From an uncultured Lachnospiraceae bacterium (GTDB lineage: Bacteria > Bacillota > Clostridia > Lachnospirales > Lachnospiraceae): a stretch of DNA of 57,514 bases. Of the stretch, positions 34,511 to 42,601 are shown piece after piece. Each line of letters starts with the position of its first letter. The first letter of the stretch is position 1. Under the pieces are notes generated by a model, which saw only the letters and a list, made by a program, of their open reading frames with translations, had not been told where the DNA came from and ran no database searches. Position numbers and translations under genes: made by a program. The stretch covers positions 1 through 57,514 of the forward strand of contig ONEJ01000001.1 of the NCBI GenBank assembly GCA_900316805.1, given 5' to 3'.

Positions 34511-35863
34511 ATGGAAAATATACCACTTTGGTTATGTATTCCATTTGTAGGACTGCTTTTGTGCATTGCAATCCTTCCCCTTGTAAAGGGCGAGTGGTGG
34601 GAGAAAAACCGCTCATGGGCAGTTCTTGCGTGGTCATTGCTTTTTATTTTTCCCTATGCAGTGAAATTTGGTGCAGGGGAGGCTGCAGAGACGGTGTTGG
34701 ATTGCCTGATCAACGATTACATGACTTTTATTGTTCTTCTGTTCGGACTGTTCTGTGTGTCAGGCAATATCAATCTGGAGGGGGATTTTGTAGGATCTCC
34801 GCAGATGAATACGGGGCTGCTTGCTATCGGAACCCTTTTGTCCAGCTGTATCGGTACGACAGGAGCCAGCATGCTTCTGGTTCGTCCCATGATCCAGATG
34901 AATTCCTGGAGAAAAAATAAAAGTCACATCATGGTGTTCTTTATTTTTCTGATTTCAAACATGGGAGGATGTCTGACACCCATCGGGGATCCGCCGCTGC
35001 TCATGGGATTCATGCGGGGCGTTCCCTTTACCTGGAGTCTGCACCTGCTGCCGGTATTGATTTTTAATATGATCATCATGCTGACGATGTTCTATTTCAT
35101 CGACCGGAAAGCATATCGGAGGGATATTTCACTTGGCATGAGACCGGACATCTCAAAGCCCAGTACAACCTTTAGGATCAATGGCCTTCACAATGTGGTC
35201 TTTATGGTCATGATTGTGGGAGCTGTCATTTTAAGCGGGATTCTTCCTGGATTTTCCTGTTTCCAGGATGCGCAGGGCAAGGTGCAAGGCATTCCTGTTT
35301 TTGGGGAGGTTACCCTGACCTGGCCTTCTGTGATCGAGGTCATGATCATTCTTCTTGCTGCCTTTTTGTCTTTTAAAACAACGAAGCAGGAAACCCGTAC
35401 CAAGAACCATTTCACCTGGGGAGCCATTCAGGAGGTGGCGGTGCTTTTTATCGGTATCTTTATCACGATGCAGCCGGCACTTATGATTTTAAAGGCCAAT
35501 GGAGCGAAGCTTGGCCTGACCCATCCGTGGCAGATGTTCTGGACCACCGGCGCACTGTCCAGCTTCCTTGACAATACACCTACGTACATGGTATTCCTTA
35601 CCACAGCCGGCACTCTGGGAGCTTCCAGGGGTATTGCCACCACCGTGGGTACCATTGAAGGAAATATGTTGATGGCAATCTCCTGTGGTGCGGTATTTAT
35701 GGGAGCCAACAGCTATATCGGAAATGCCCCAAACTTTATGGTAAAATCCATCTCCGATGAAAACGGTATCAAAATGCCGTCCTTTTTTGGATATATCCTT
35801 TGGGCACTGAAGTATCTGATTCCACTGTTTCTTGTGGATACACTGGTATTCTTTTTGAGATAG
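34511..35863 (+). CDS. NhaD-like sodium:proton antiporter (ion-transporter superfamily)
   Basis: This 450-residue membrane protein has about 12 helices. Sequence blocks fit the NhaD/arsenite-pump branch of the IT superfamily: SCIGTTGASMLLVRPMIQMN and NMGGCLTPIGDPPLLMGFMR, repeated in inverted form in the second half (SSFLDNTPTYMVFLTTAG; GANSYIGNAPNFMVKSI). The ATG at 34511 has a full AGGAGG seven bases upstream. The following kinase-like gene starts 13 bases after the stop. The ion is inferred from the family; dicarboxylate transport is an alternative. Confidence 0.82.
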   Translation: MENIPLWLCIPFVGLLLCIAILPLVKGEWWEKNRSWAVLAWSLLFIFPYAVKFGAGEAAETVLDCLINDYMTFIVLLFGLFCVSGNINLEGDFVGSPQMNTGLLAIGTLLSSCIGTTGASMLLVRPMIQMNSWRKNKSHIMVFFIFLISNMGGCLTPIGDPPLLMGFMRGVPFTWSLHLLPVLIFNMIIMLTMFYFIDRKAYRRDISLGMRPDISKPSTTFRINGLHNVVFMVMIVGAVILSGILPGFSCFQDAQGKVQGIPVFGEVTLTWPSVIEVMIILLAAFLSFKTTKQETRTKNHFTWGAIQEVAVLFIGIFITMQPALMILKANGAKLGLTHPWQMFWTTGALSSFLDNTPTYMVFLTTAGTLGASRGIATTVGTIEGNMLMAISCGAVFMGANSYIGNAPNFMVKSISDENGIKMPSFFGYILWALKYLIPLFLVDTLVFFLR

Positions 35864-35876
35864 GGAGGGAAAAGCG

Positions 35877-36845
35877 ATGGAAAACGAACGTGAATTGTGT
35901 GAAAAGCTTGCCAGCCGAATCTATGAACTGGATGCCAAGGTCTACAAAGCATCCGGATCTGTTCTGGGACGAACCCTGTCCGGCAGCCAGGAGCATAATA
36001 TCGAAAATCTGGTCATTCTCATTATGTCAAACCCCCAGGGCCATCTGCTCAGAAGCCAGATGGCATTGATCGGCAATATGGCTCGGAGTATCCGTGACAA
36101 GAAGGTGCGCCACGATCTTTTGGTTGAGTATAATGAAATTTTGGAACAGATTACTAAGCTGCCGAAAAGCTTTGGTTCCATAGATATTGTCGATAAGGAT
36201 CTGGCGGAGTTGAATTCTTCCCTCCTGAACCACAAATTTCGGGAGAAGGATCATCTGGTCATCTGTATCAGCCGCTCCCATGGAAGCGCAGGAACTGATA
36301 TTGGGTTTGCCCTCTCCGAATCCTTAAGGATCAATTATTATGATGAGGATGTGTTGAACCAGATCCTGACCAGAAGAGAGACTGCTAAGTCGGGGGCGGG
36401 TAAGAAGGTCAGCGATTTTAGCAAATACCATGGGCTCCCCAAAAAGGATGCGCTGTTTTTCCGCCAGAGCGATCTGATCTGTGAGCTTGCCCAAAAGGAG
36501 GATATGATCGTGATGGGGCGCTGTGCGGACGTGATTCTTACCGGACGTCATATTCCCCACATTAGCATTTACATTACGGCTCCAATGGGGGTTCGTGTGC
36601 GGCGTATGATGGAGCTTAAGAATCTGGATCTCAAGCAGGCCCTGAACATGGTCCGCAAGATGGATCACAGGCATCAGGAATATTACCATGCCTATACCGG
36701 CAGAAGATGGGGAGAAGCCATCAATTACGATCTGTGTATCAACAGTGCCTGCTATGGCATCGAGGAGTCGGTGGAACTGATCGAGCGTTTGATCAACCGT
36801 CAGGCAAAGACGAATCATCATAAGAAAGAAACAAATGAGAATTAG
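35877..36845 (+). CDS. Cytidylate-kinase-like family protein
   Basis: This 322-residue protein has an N-terminal helical region of about 120 residues that I do not recognise. A P-loop kinase domain of the Cytidylate_kin2 type follows (VICISRSHGSAGTDIGFALS, where the loop is Gly-poor; YYDEDVLNQIL; MIVMGRCADVIL; HISIYITAPMGVRVRRMM). The domain is widespread in clostridia without a defined substrate. It shares an operon with the antiporter and ends in its own terminator. It could phosphorylate a small molecule or regulate the transporter; this is not established. Confidence 0.8.
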   Translation: MENERELCEKLASRIYELDAKVYKASGSVLGRTLSGSQEHNIENLVILIMSNPQGHLLRSQMALIGNMARSIRDKKVRHDLLVEYNEILEQITKLPKSFGSIDIVDKDLAELNSSLLNHKFREKDHLVICISRSHGSAGTDIGFALSESLRINYYDEDVLNQILTRRETAKSGAGKKVSDFSKYHGLPKKDALFFRQSDLICELAQKEDMIVMGRCADVILTGRHIPHISIYITAPMGVRVRRMMELKNLDLKQALNMVRKMDHRHQEYYHAYTGRRWGEAINYDLCINSACYGIEESVELIERLINRQAKTNHHKKETNEN

Positions 36846-36861
36846 GGTGTTTTGCAGGAAG

Positions 36862-36889
36862 GACTGTGTGGTTTCACACGGTCTTTTTT
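36862..36889 (+). terminator. Terminator after the kinase-like gene
   Basis: A nine-base stem GACTGTGTG/CACACGGTC (36862-36870 with 36875-36883) with a four-base loop, followed by TTTTTT. Confidence 0.9.
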
Positions 36890-36981
36890 GTTTTCGTCCA
36901 TTTTCCTTATTCCCATAGAGGGATGTTTTATGTTATAATGTAGCGTATGTTTTACGATTAACAATGGAAAAGGAGTAATTT

Positions 36982-38523
36982 ATGAGTGCATCAACGATTT
37001 GTATTATGATTACGATTGTGGTATACCTGCTTCTGGTATTGGCAGTAGGTTTCCACTATGCCAGAAAGAATGAATCCGTATCGGACTTCTATCTGGGCGG
37101 ACGTAAACTGGGACCGCTGGTTACTGCCATGAGTGCAGAGGCTTCGGATATGTCCAGTTACCTTCTGATGGGACTGCCGGGGCTTGCTTACCTGACCGGT
37201 GTGGCTGATGTGGGCTGGACGGTAATCGGTCTGGCAGCAGGTACCTACCTGAACTGGCTGTTTACAGCAAGAAGACTTCGCCGTTATACCCATGTAACGA
37301 AGTCCTTTACCCTGCCACAGTTTTTCTCCAGAAGATTTCACGATGATAAGAATATCATCTGTGCTATTGCGGCAGTTATTATCATTATTTTCTTTATCCC
37401 GTATACGGCTTCCGGGTTTGCAGCCTGTGGAAAGTTGTTTGGTTCTCTTTTTAATGCGGATTATATGATTGCGATGATCATCTCTGCCATTGTCATTGTG
37501 GCTTATACCGCAGCAGGTGGATTCCTGGCGGCATCTACCACGGACTTTATCCAGAGTATTATCATGACCATTGCGTTATTGTTTGTGCTGGTTTTCTCCA
37601 CCATCTCAGCCGGTGGTGTCGGTGCGGTTATCGAAAATGCCAAGGCTATGCCCGGATATCTTTCCGTTACCCATACTTTTGTGCAGGATACCGCAAGCGC
37701 AAAGCCATACAGTTTTCTGCAGATTATTTCTACGCTGGCCTGGGGGCTGGGCTATTTTGGTATGCCTCATATTCTCCTTCGTTTTATGGCCATCGAGGAT
37801 GAGAAGAAGCTTAAAATTTCCAGACGTGTAGCTTCCGTCTGGGTGGTGGTCGCCATGGCGGTTGCTGTTTTGATCGGTATTGTGGGAAGAGGGTTGACAG
37901 CTAACGGAATGATCGCACAGCTGACCGGTTCCGACAGTGAGACTATCATTGTAAAGGTGGCACATTATCTGTCTACCTTTGGATATTTACCGGCACTGAT
38001 GGCTGGACTGATTCTGGCGGGTATTCTGGCAAGTACCATGTCTACTGCAGATTCACAGCTTTTGGCTGCATCCTCCAGTGTATCCCAGAATATTATGCAG
38101 GAAGCACTTCATATGAATGTTTCCAAGAAGACCAGCATGGTGGTGGCAAGACTGACGGTTGTCGTGATTGCTGTGATCGCCATCTTTATTGCAAGGGATC
38201 CCAACAGTTCGGTATTTGAGATCGTATCTTTTGCCTGGGCGGGCTTTGGTGCTGCCTTTGGACCGGTGGTAATCTGCGCACTTTTCTGGAAGCGTGCCAC
38301 CTGGCAGGGGGCATTGGCCGGTATGGTTGCAGGCGGTGCCAGTGTGTTTGTATGGAAGTATCTGATTGCACCGATGGGCGGGGTATTTGCCATCTATGAG
38401 CTGCTTCCGGCATTCCTGATCGGACTTCTTGCCATTGTTGTGGTAAGTCTTCTGACCAAGGCACCGGGACAGGATGTCATTGATGAGTTTGAATTGGCGA
38501 AGGGAACTGCAGAGATTCAATAG
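36982..38523 (+). CDS. putP: Sodium/proline symporter
   Basis: This 513-residue sodium:solute symporter has about 13 helices. PutP landmarks are visible: SDFYLGGRKLGPLVTAMSAE, ASDMSSYLLMGLPGLAYLTG, GFLAASTTDFIQSIIMTIAL and GILASTMSTADSQLLAASSS. It imports L-proline with Na+. AAAGGAG precedes the ATG, and an extended -10 (TGTTATAAT, 36931-36939) lies upstream. It forms a single-gene unit closed by a terminator at 38534. Confidence 0.94.
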   Translation: MSASTICIMITIVVYLLLVLAVGFHYARKNESVSDFYLGGRKLGPLVTAMSAEASDMSSYLLMGLPGLAYLTGVADVGWTVIGLAAGTYLNWLFTARRLRRYTHVTKSFTLPQFFSRRFHDDKNIICAIAAVIIIIFFIPYTASGFAACGKLFGSLFNADYMIAMIISAIVIVAYTAAGGFLAASTTDFIQSIIMTIALLFVLVFSTISAGGVGAVIENAKAMPGYLSVTHTFVQDTASAKPYSFLQIISTLAWGLGYFGMPHILLRFMAIEDEKKLKISRRVASVWVVVAMAVAVLIGIVGRGLTANGMIAQLTGSDSETIIVKVAHYLSTFGYLPALMAGLILAGILASTMSTADSQLLAASSSVSQNIMQEALHMNVSKKTSMVVARLTVVVIAVIAIFIARDPNSSVFEIVSFAWAGFGAAFGPVVICALFWKRATWQGALAGMVAGGASVFVWKYLIAPMGGVFAIYELLPAFLIGLLAIVVVSLLTKAPGQDVIDEFELAKGTAEIQ

Positions 38524-38533
38524 AATTTGGGAT

Positions 38534-38567
38534 TGGGCGATAGGAACGAAATATTTCCTATCGCCCA
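38534..38567. terminator. Terminator between putP and the convergent DUF6472 gene
   Basis: A perfect 13-base stem TGGGCGATAGGAA/TTCCTATCGCCCA (38534-38546 with 38555-38567). The T tract is weak (ATTATATTA), but the position between convergent genes fits a shared terminator. Confidence 0.75.
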
Positions 38568-38572
38568 TTATA

Positions 38573-38749
38573 TTACATCTGGTGTCGTACTACCTTATAT
38601 TCGTCTCCGGATCGGAAGAAGGGGCACTCCCGGTAACTGCTTTGCATGAAGCGGGCCATGTCATCCTCGTCCATATTGACGGAGCAGTAATAGGAATCAT
38701 CCTCTTCATCGTATTCATTATATGCGCAGAAATCACAGCTGGTTTTCAT
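38573..38749 (-). CDS. DUF6472-family small protein
   Basis: This 58-residue protein is read on the minus strand. It has the pattern I associate with DUF6472: CDFCAYNEYDEEDDSYYC, VNMDEDDMARFM, CPFFRSGDEYKVVRHQM. Four Cys residues are arranged like a small zinc- or iron-binding site. It is the third gene of a WYL-DUF4250-DUF6472 operon, 77 bases after the previous stop. Function unknown. Confidence 0.85.
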   Translation of the reverse strand: MKTSCDFCAYNEYDEEDDSYYCSVNMDEDDMARFMQSSYRECPFFRSGDEYKVVRHQM

Positions 38750-38826
38750 CTACATTCTCCTTTTGCAGTAAACAAGTGTATATCATTGTCGAATAAAAAT
38801 AGCCATTACAAAATTCATCTGTGAGA

Positions 38827-39003
38827 TCAGATAAACTGGTTCTGTTCTTCATCATAGTGGTAGTCTACAGTGGCAAGTACTGTGGTGATGCTGTCCTCCG
38901 TGGTCATGTAAGCGGCAGCCAGTTCTGCAAGGCTTGGGTAATTGTCCCGAAGCTGGGTATTGACCACGCTTAAAAGCATGATGGGATCCTTGGGTAAATT
39001 CAT
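38827..39003 (-). CDS. DUF4250-family small protein
   Basis: This 58-residue minus-strand protein has the family signature: MNLPKDPIMLLSVVNTQLRD at the start and VDYHYDEEQNQFI at the end. Its ATG overlaps the stop of the WYL regulator (ATGA), which supports the start and implies translational coupling; GGAGAACAACTC precedes it. DUF4250 has no assigned function. It looks like a single compact helical domain. Confidence 0.9.
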   Translation of the reverse strand: MNLPKDPIMLLSVVNTQLRDNYPSLAELAAAYMTTEDSITTVLATVDYHYDEEQNQFI

Positions 39004-40001
39004 GAGTTGTTCTCCTTTCTATAGGAAGCTAATATGTTCTTCAGATACTGTTGGTATTCCCCTGCCACCGATTCCGGTGCATAGATGCGGACTTTATCGG
39101 AGAGACCGGCCAGCCAGCCAAAAAACTGAGGGCTGACAGCCACATGGGCCCTGGCAAGGACATGGGTGGCATCAAAGGGCCGCAGGGCGACGCTGCCTCC
39201 AAAGCGGTCGATGATGACGCCGGTCATGGAATTATCGCAGAGAAGCTGAATGGTCTTTTCCTCTCCGGAAAACATTCCGAAGGTCTTTTTGGAGTAGGAG
39301 GAGACGTCAATCTCATCGTAGGCCTTTCGTCCATCCCGTTCCTCCTTCGAAAGTGCAAGATCCATCATCTTGTCCACCCGGTAGTGTTTCATGATGCCGG
39401 CAGTGCTGTCAAAGGCCACCAGATAATAATTTTCATCATCCCAGGTAAGAAGCCAGGGGCTTACCTCGTAAAAGGCACCGTCTTTGCGAAGCTTCATCTG
39501 TTTATTCACATCCCACTCAAAATAGTGGAAGCGGATACGGCGGTTGTCTGCAATGGCAGAGTAGATGATATCTACATTATAGTAGATTTTCTCGTTGGCC
39601 GTTTTGTTCCGGTCGGTTACGATTACCTGGCGTTGCAGCGCGTGGGCATCGTTGTCGCTGACAAAGCGTTCCAGCTTTCCGATCAGCTCCCTGGATTTCT
39701 TTGTGGTGATGAATTTCGAAGACTGTACAAGATCTACCAGCAGCTTCACCTCGGGCAGTTCGAATTCCCGGCTTCCCAGGCGGTAGCCGTTGTTTGGACC
39801 GGCGCCATGAATGATATCAAAGCCGTAGTCACAAAGAGTCTGGATATCGTTGTAGATGCTTTTTCGCTCTGCCTTGATGCCGTTGGAGGCAAGATGAGAG
39901 ATGATCTGTGCGGATGTCACACTATGAGTCTCATCGGTGTGGTGGCGCAGATAGTCCAGAATATATAATATTTTTTGTTTTTGGTTCGTTGATTTTGGCA
40001 T
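39000..40001 (-). CDS. WYL-domain transcriptional regulator
   Basis: This 333-residue protein has an N-terminal helix-turn-helix of the DeoR/HTH_11 kind (KQKILYILDYLRHHTDETHS; ERKSIYNDIQTLCDYGFDI), a middle WYL domain (NRRIRFHYFEW; VSPWLLTWDDENYYLVAFDS) and a C-terminal extension (WCX-like). WYL domains bind nucleotides or nucleic acids and often control DNA-damage or defence genes. Here it heads a small operon with two tiny conserved proteins and no obvious target gene. The reading frame is intact and of normal family length. Confidence 0.92.
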   Translation of the reverse strand: MPKSTNQKQKILYILDYLRHHTDETHSVTSAQIISHLASNGIKAERKSIYNDIQTLCDYGFDIIHGAGPNNGYRLGSREFELPEVKLLVDLVQSSKFITTKKSRELIGKLERFVSDNDAHALQRQVIVTDRNKTANEKIYYNVDIIYSAIADNRRIRFHYFEWDVNKQMKLRKDGAFYEVSPWLLTWDDENYYLVAFDSTAGIMKHYRVDKMMDLALSKEERDGRKAYDEIDVSSYSKKTFGMFSGEEKTIQLLCDNSMTGVIIDRFGGSVALRPFDATHVLARAHVAVSPQFFGWLAGLSDKVRIYAPESVAGEYQQYLKNILASYRKENNS

Positions 40002-40101
40002 ATGGATATTATAGCATAAGAAAACGGATGGTCAACTGGGGATTTGGAATTGCTGCGGCACTGTTTTTTGATTATCGTAGAAATTAAGATATAAGAAAGA
40101 T

Positions 40102-40148
40102 AAAAATACCCTCCTTTCAGATTGTCATTCTGAAAGGAGGGTATTTTT
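40102..40148 (-). terminator. Terminator of the BlaI-BlaR1 operon, bidirectional
   Basis: A long stem (AAAAATACCCTCCTTTCAGA from 40102 against TCTGAAAGGAGGGTATTTTT to 40148) has A and T runs at the ends. It directly follows the stop of the small secreted protein gene on the minus strand. Confidence 0.92.
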
Positions 40149-40151
40149 ATT

Positions 40152-40406
40152 TTAGGAAACTAAAATCCAGTCTCCAAGCCACTGGTTGGTAGAGTAGTTA
40201 TATAGACGCTTATAAAGCTTGCCGTTTACGGTTTTATAGCGCCAGCCGATGTCATCCGATTGGGGTGTGATCGAGGAATCAGATGCAGAGCTTTGTGCCG
40301 TGGAAATATATGAAATATCTGCCGCTGAGATTTTATTGTTCAATGGTAGAAATAACAGTGCAATAGCACAGAAAAAAGGAAATAATGTTTTAAAATAGTT
40401 TCTCAT
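40152..40406 (-). CDS. Small secreted protein in the BlaR1 operon
   Basis: This 84-residue protein has a typical signal peptide (residues 1-28, core FPFFCAIALLFLPL, likely cleavage after KISA). It then has a Ser/Thr-rich spacer and a compact aromatic end (IGWRYKTVNGKLYKRLYNYS, closing WLGDWILVS). Its start overlaps the BlaR1 stop by four bases. I do not recognise the family with certainty. It could be a ligand, an inhibitor or an accessory part of the BlaR1 sensor outside the cell. Confidence 0.72.
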   Translation of the reverse strand: MRNYFKTLFPFFCAIALLFLPLNNKISAADISYISTAQSSASDSSITPQSDDIGWRYKTVNGKLYKRLYNYSTNQWLGDWILVS

Positions 40407-41548
40407 TTTGAATCCTCCTTTGGGTTTTGATAAACTGGTAACTCTACGAAACCTTCATCAATAGTGTGTAAATTTGACATATAGCTATCTTTATAGTAGA
40501 GATCATAGGTGCCGTCTTTCTTTTCCACAAGATAAGCATTTTCCGGGGTTGGAACAAATGTCCCTTCTGCTTCTTCCGGAGACATATAATGCGGCTCAAA
40601 AATGAAAAAGGTAGAAAATGCATACAGCCCCACGAAGAGAAGCGAAAAGGAAATCTGTTTCCAGCGGCTTTTCTTTTTCCGGTGACTGATAATCATGGAG
40701 AACCGCTGCTTAAGTAGCGACTCACTGGCATTGCAGAAAGAAATCGCCGGCTCTGCTGCCTGCTGTTCTGACTTGGCAGCCCGTAGCAGACAATCCAAAT
40801 AGTTAACTCGAATTTGGGGATCGGGTGAAGCCGTAAGCTGTAAATCAATCCGTAACTCAAGCATGGTAGAAATCTGCTTTTTGAGCAGTCCCGTAAAAGG
40901 GTTCCACCAGTAGATGACGCAGAGAAACTGCGCCATAAGCTTGACCACCATATCATGATGGAAGATATGCGAGACCTCGTGACTTATAATATAGTACAGA
41001 TCCTGCCTGTCCGCATTTAGATTATCAGGAAACAGAATGTAAGGTTTACGGATTCCTGTGACCATCGGGGACGAAATTCCTGGCAGCTGCACAATGTGAA
41101 ATCGGCACCTTTTATGGCGTTCCTGACAGATCTGCTGCAGCAGTGACCGGTATGGCTCTTCCCTTGAGATGTCTGTGCCTAGCCGTCGGACAATCTGGTA
41201 GAAACGATGGTATGACAGAAGCAGCCGGAGGAATGCGATACCACTCCCCACTAACCATACAATAAGAAACAGATGCCAGACCGACAGGGTACACTTCCCT
41301 AGCACAATATTCGGTGTCTTTAAGAATATGATGATTCTCGATAGAGTTTCCGGAAGCAGAATATTGGTGCTGCAGGCAATCTCAAAAGGAAGGAGAAATC
41401 GCAGCAGCGTGATGATAAGGAAGAGAGCAAGAAGCCGATAGCCAATGTCGATCATAAACCTGGTGTTTCGAAACAGAATGTACAGCAGAATGAAGAGAAT
41501 GTTGCTGAACAACAGGCACATCAAAAAAGAGGAGTTGGTAAAAAACAA
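40403..41548 (-). CDS. BlaR1/MecR1-type M56 metalloprotease sensor
   Basis: This 381-residue membrane protein has about four helices and a cytoplasmic zinc-protease domain with HEVSHIFHHD (HExxH near residue 188). BlaR1 proteins detect an outside signal and cleave the BlaI repressor. The last helix (SLLFVGLYAFSTFFIF) is followed by only about 60 exterior residues (PTPENAYLVEKKDGTYDLYY), so there is no penicillin-binding domain and beta-lactams are an unlikely signal. The start is TTG at 41548, supported by AGAAGG nine bases upstream. It lies 54 bases after the BlaI-like gene in the same direction. Confidence 0.88.
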   Translation of the reverse strand: MFFTNSSFLMCLLFSNILFILLYILFRNTRFMIDIGYRLLALFLIITLLRFLLPFEIACSTNILLPETLSRIIIFLKTPNIVLGKCTLSVWHLFLIVWLVGSGIAFLRLLLSYHRFYQIVRRLGTDISREEPYRSLLQQICQERHKRCRFHIVQLPGISSPMVTGIRKPYILFPDNLNADRQDLYYIISHEVSHIFHHDMVVKLMAQFLCVIYWWNPFTGLLKKQISTMLELRIDLQLTASPDPQIRVNYLDCLLRAAKSEQQAAEPAISFCNASESLLKQRFSMIISHRKKKSRWKQISFSLLFVGLYAFSTFFIFEPHYMSPEEAEGTFVPTPENAYLVEKKDGTYDLYYKDSYMSNLHTIDEGFVELPVYQNPKEDSK

Positions 41549-41602
41549 TGAGATCAGCCTTCTTTCGTATCATTGGTCATGAAACAGACCGTTTCTGCGT
41601 AC

Positions 41603-42031
41603 TTATTTGGTTTCGTCCGACAGATTTTTTTTATAGTCTTCGAGAAGATGTTCTAACTCTTCAATCTCTCTGGCTCGATTTTCTTTGTCAGGCTCCGTGT
41701 CTAATAACGCGGCAACGAAGGTGGAGGCTGAGATGCCGCCTGCAAATTCCTTGATCTCGCTTGTAAACTGTGAGATGGTAAATTCCTGTGCGGTCATAGC
41801 CGGACGATAGCTCCGGCATAGTACCGTTCCACTGTATACAATGTCCGCAACGGCAATCAGTTCCAGCTTTAGGAGCTTTCGCAACTCTGCCTGTACCGTG
41901 TTGATGGTAAGCCCTTCCTGCGAATTTGTGATTTCCTGCGCGGTCAACGACTTAGGAGAATCCCACAGGATATTGAGGATATCCAAATCGCGGTTCGTAA
42001 GTTTTGCATAAGGCCGTTTAATTTTCATCAT
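41603..42031 (-). CDS. BlaI/MecI-family repressor
   Basis: This 142-residue protein has a winged helix DNA-binding domain (LTNRDLDILNILWDSPKSLT; EGLTINTVQAELRKLLKLEL) and a C-terminal dimerisation helix region ending DYKKNLSDETK. This is the BlaI arrangement. The start is ATG 42031 (or 42028) behind AAGGAAAGG. It is divergent from the secreted-protein and transporter genes, with palindromes between. It should repress both directions until cleaved by the M56 protease. Confidence 0.92.
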   Translation of the reverse strand: MMKIKRPYAKLTNRDLDILNILWDSPKSLTAQEITNSQEGLTINTVQAELRKLLKLELIAVADIVYSGTVLCRSYRPAMTAQEFTISQFTSEIKEFAGGISASTFVAALLDTEPDKENRAREIEELEHLLEDYKKNLSDETK

Positions 42032-42091
42032 GACACCTTTCCTTGTCTACCGAAAAAGTATTTTCCATACAATAACATTAAAAAATATATA

Positions 42092-42128
42092 AGTCAATAT
42101 TGACTATGAAAAATAAAGAATGTATACT
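42092..42128 (+). promoter_or_regulatory. Promoter with palindromic -35 region in the divergent intergenic space
   Basis: TTGACT (42100-42105) and TATACT (42123-42128) are 17 bases apart and point to the transporter side. The -35 box is one arm of a perfect palindrome, AGTCAATATTGACT (42092-42105). The other arm gives TTGACT on the minus strand, with a weaker -10 (TATTGT, 42074-42069) facing blaI. One bound repressor dimer could thus control both promoters. Confidence 0.68.
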
Positions 42129-42132
42129 TGAA

Positions 42133-42169
42133 ACTGTAAAAAAAATACAGTGTACGTATACAGTATAAT
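42133..42169 (+). promoter_or_regulatory. TACAGT repeats, candidate BlaI-type operators
   Basis: An ACTGTA-N7-TACAGT dyad (42133-42151) and a further TACAGT (42159-42164) lie just downstream of the promoter, before the secreted-protein gene. BlaI/MecI operators are built around TACA/TGTA half-sites, so these fit the divergent repressor. A TATAAT at 42164-42169 could be an additional -10 box. Confidence 0.5.
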
Positions 42170-42217
42170 TTTAAACATAGGAGGAACTATCATGTTAAAA
42201 AATATAAAAAGAAAATT

Positions 42218-42592
42218 TTGTTGGGATTGGTAGCGGCAAGTATGATTTTTTCGGTAACGACAGTTGTGCACGCAGAGCCGTTCACTGTAACGGTTACAAA
42301 ATTAAAGGATGGAGAGTCGACAGAGGTAAAAAAGCTGGCGAATCATTCGAAAGCACAAGCTGTAGTGTCGAGCATGAATGTAAATAGTACATATATAATG
42401 TGGGTTGAAAAGACGTCAACAGGAACGAATGTTACGAATTCGAAAGAGTTTAGTTCGCCGGGGACATTCACGATGACTTATAACAAACCTGTATATGCAT
42501 CAGATACTTATAGTGCGAGGTTAAATATTAGTACAGTGATAACTAATTTTAGTACCGCAACAATCGAAGGAACATGGACGCCAAATCATTAG
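42218..42592 (+). CDS. Small exported beta-rich protein with out-of-frame start
   Basis: This frame gives 124 residues: the hydrophobic part of a signal peptide (LVAASMIFSVTTVVHA), then a mature part of about 105 residues rich in Thr, Ser, Val and Asn with alternating polarity (TVTVTKLKDGEST; SSPGTFTMTYNKPVY), suggesting a beta sandwich. The only good ribosome-binding site (AGGAGGA, 42180-42186) serves ATG 42192, which encodes a perfect basic n-region (MLKNIKRK). That start is in a different frame and stops at a TAG after 13 codons. One extra A in the tract 42197-42215 would join them. So the gene is frameshifted, recoded or phase-variable. No family recognised. Confidence 0.65.
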   Translation: MLGLVAASMIFSVTTVVHAEPFTVTVTKLKDGESTEVKKLANHSKAQAVVSSMNVNSTYIMWVEKTSTGTNVTNSKEFSSPGTFTMTYNKPVYASDTYSARLNISTVITNFSTATIEGTWTPNH

Positions 42593-42601
42593 GATTGACA
42601 T

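Noticed and set aside
39051-39968. 305-codon plus-strand frame antisense to the WYL regulator
   Set aside because: It is a shadow of a clearly recognisable minus-strand gene; its translation has no domain pattern.
40403-42031. Beta-lactam resistance regulator pair (blaI-blaR1) in the strict sense
   Set aside because: There is no penicillin-binding sensor domain on the M56 protein and no beta-lactamase or PBP gene nearby, so the names describe family only.
42218-42592. Lactococcin 972-type bacteriocin
   Set aside because: The operon layout is similar, but the mature sequence lacks the Tyr/Trp/His-rich pattern I associate with that family, and the length differs. Kept only as a general bacteriocin-like hypothesis.
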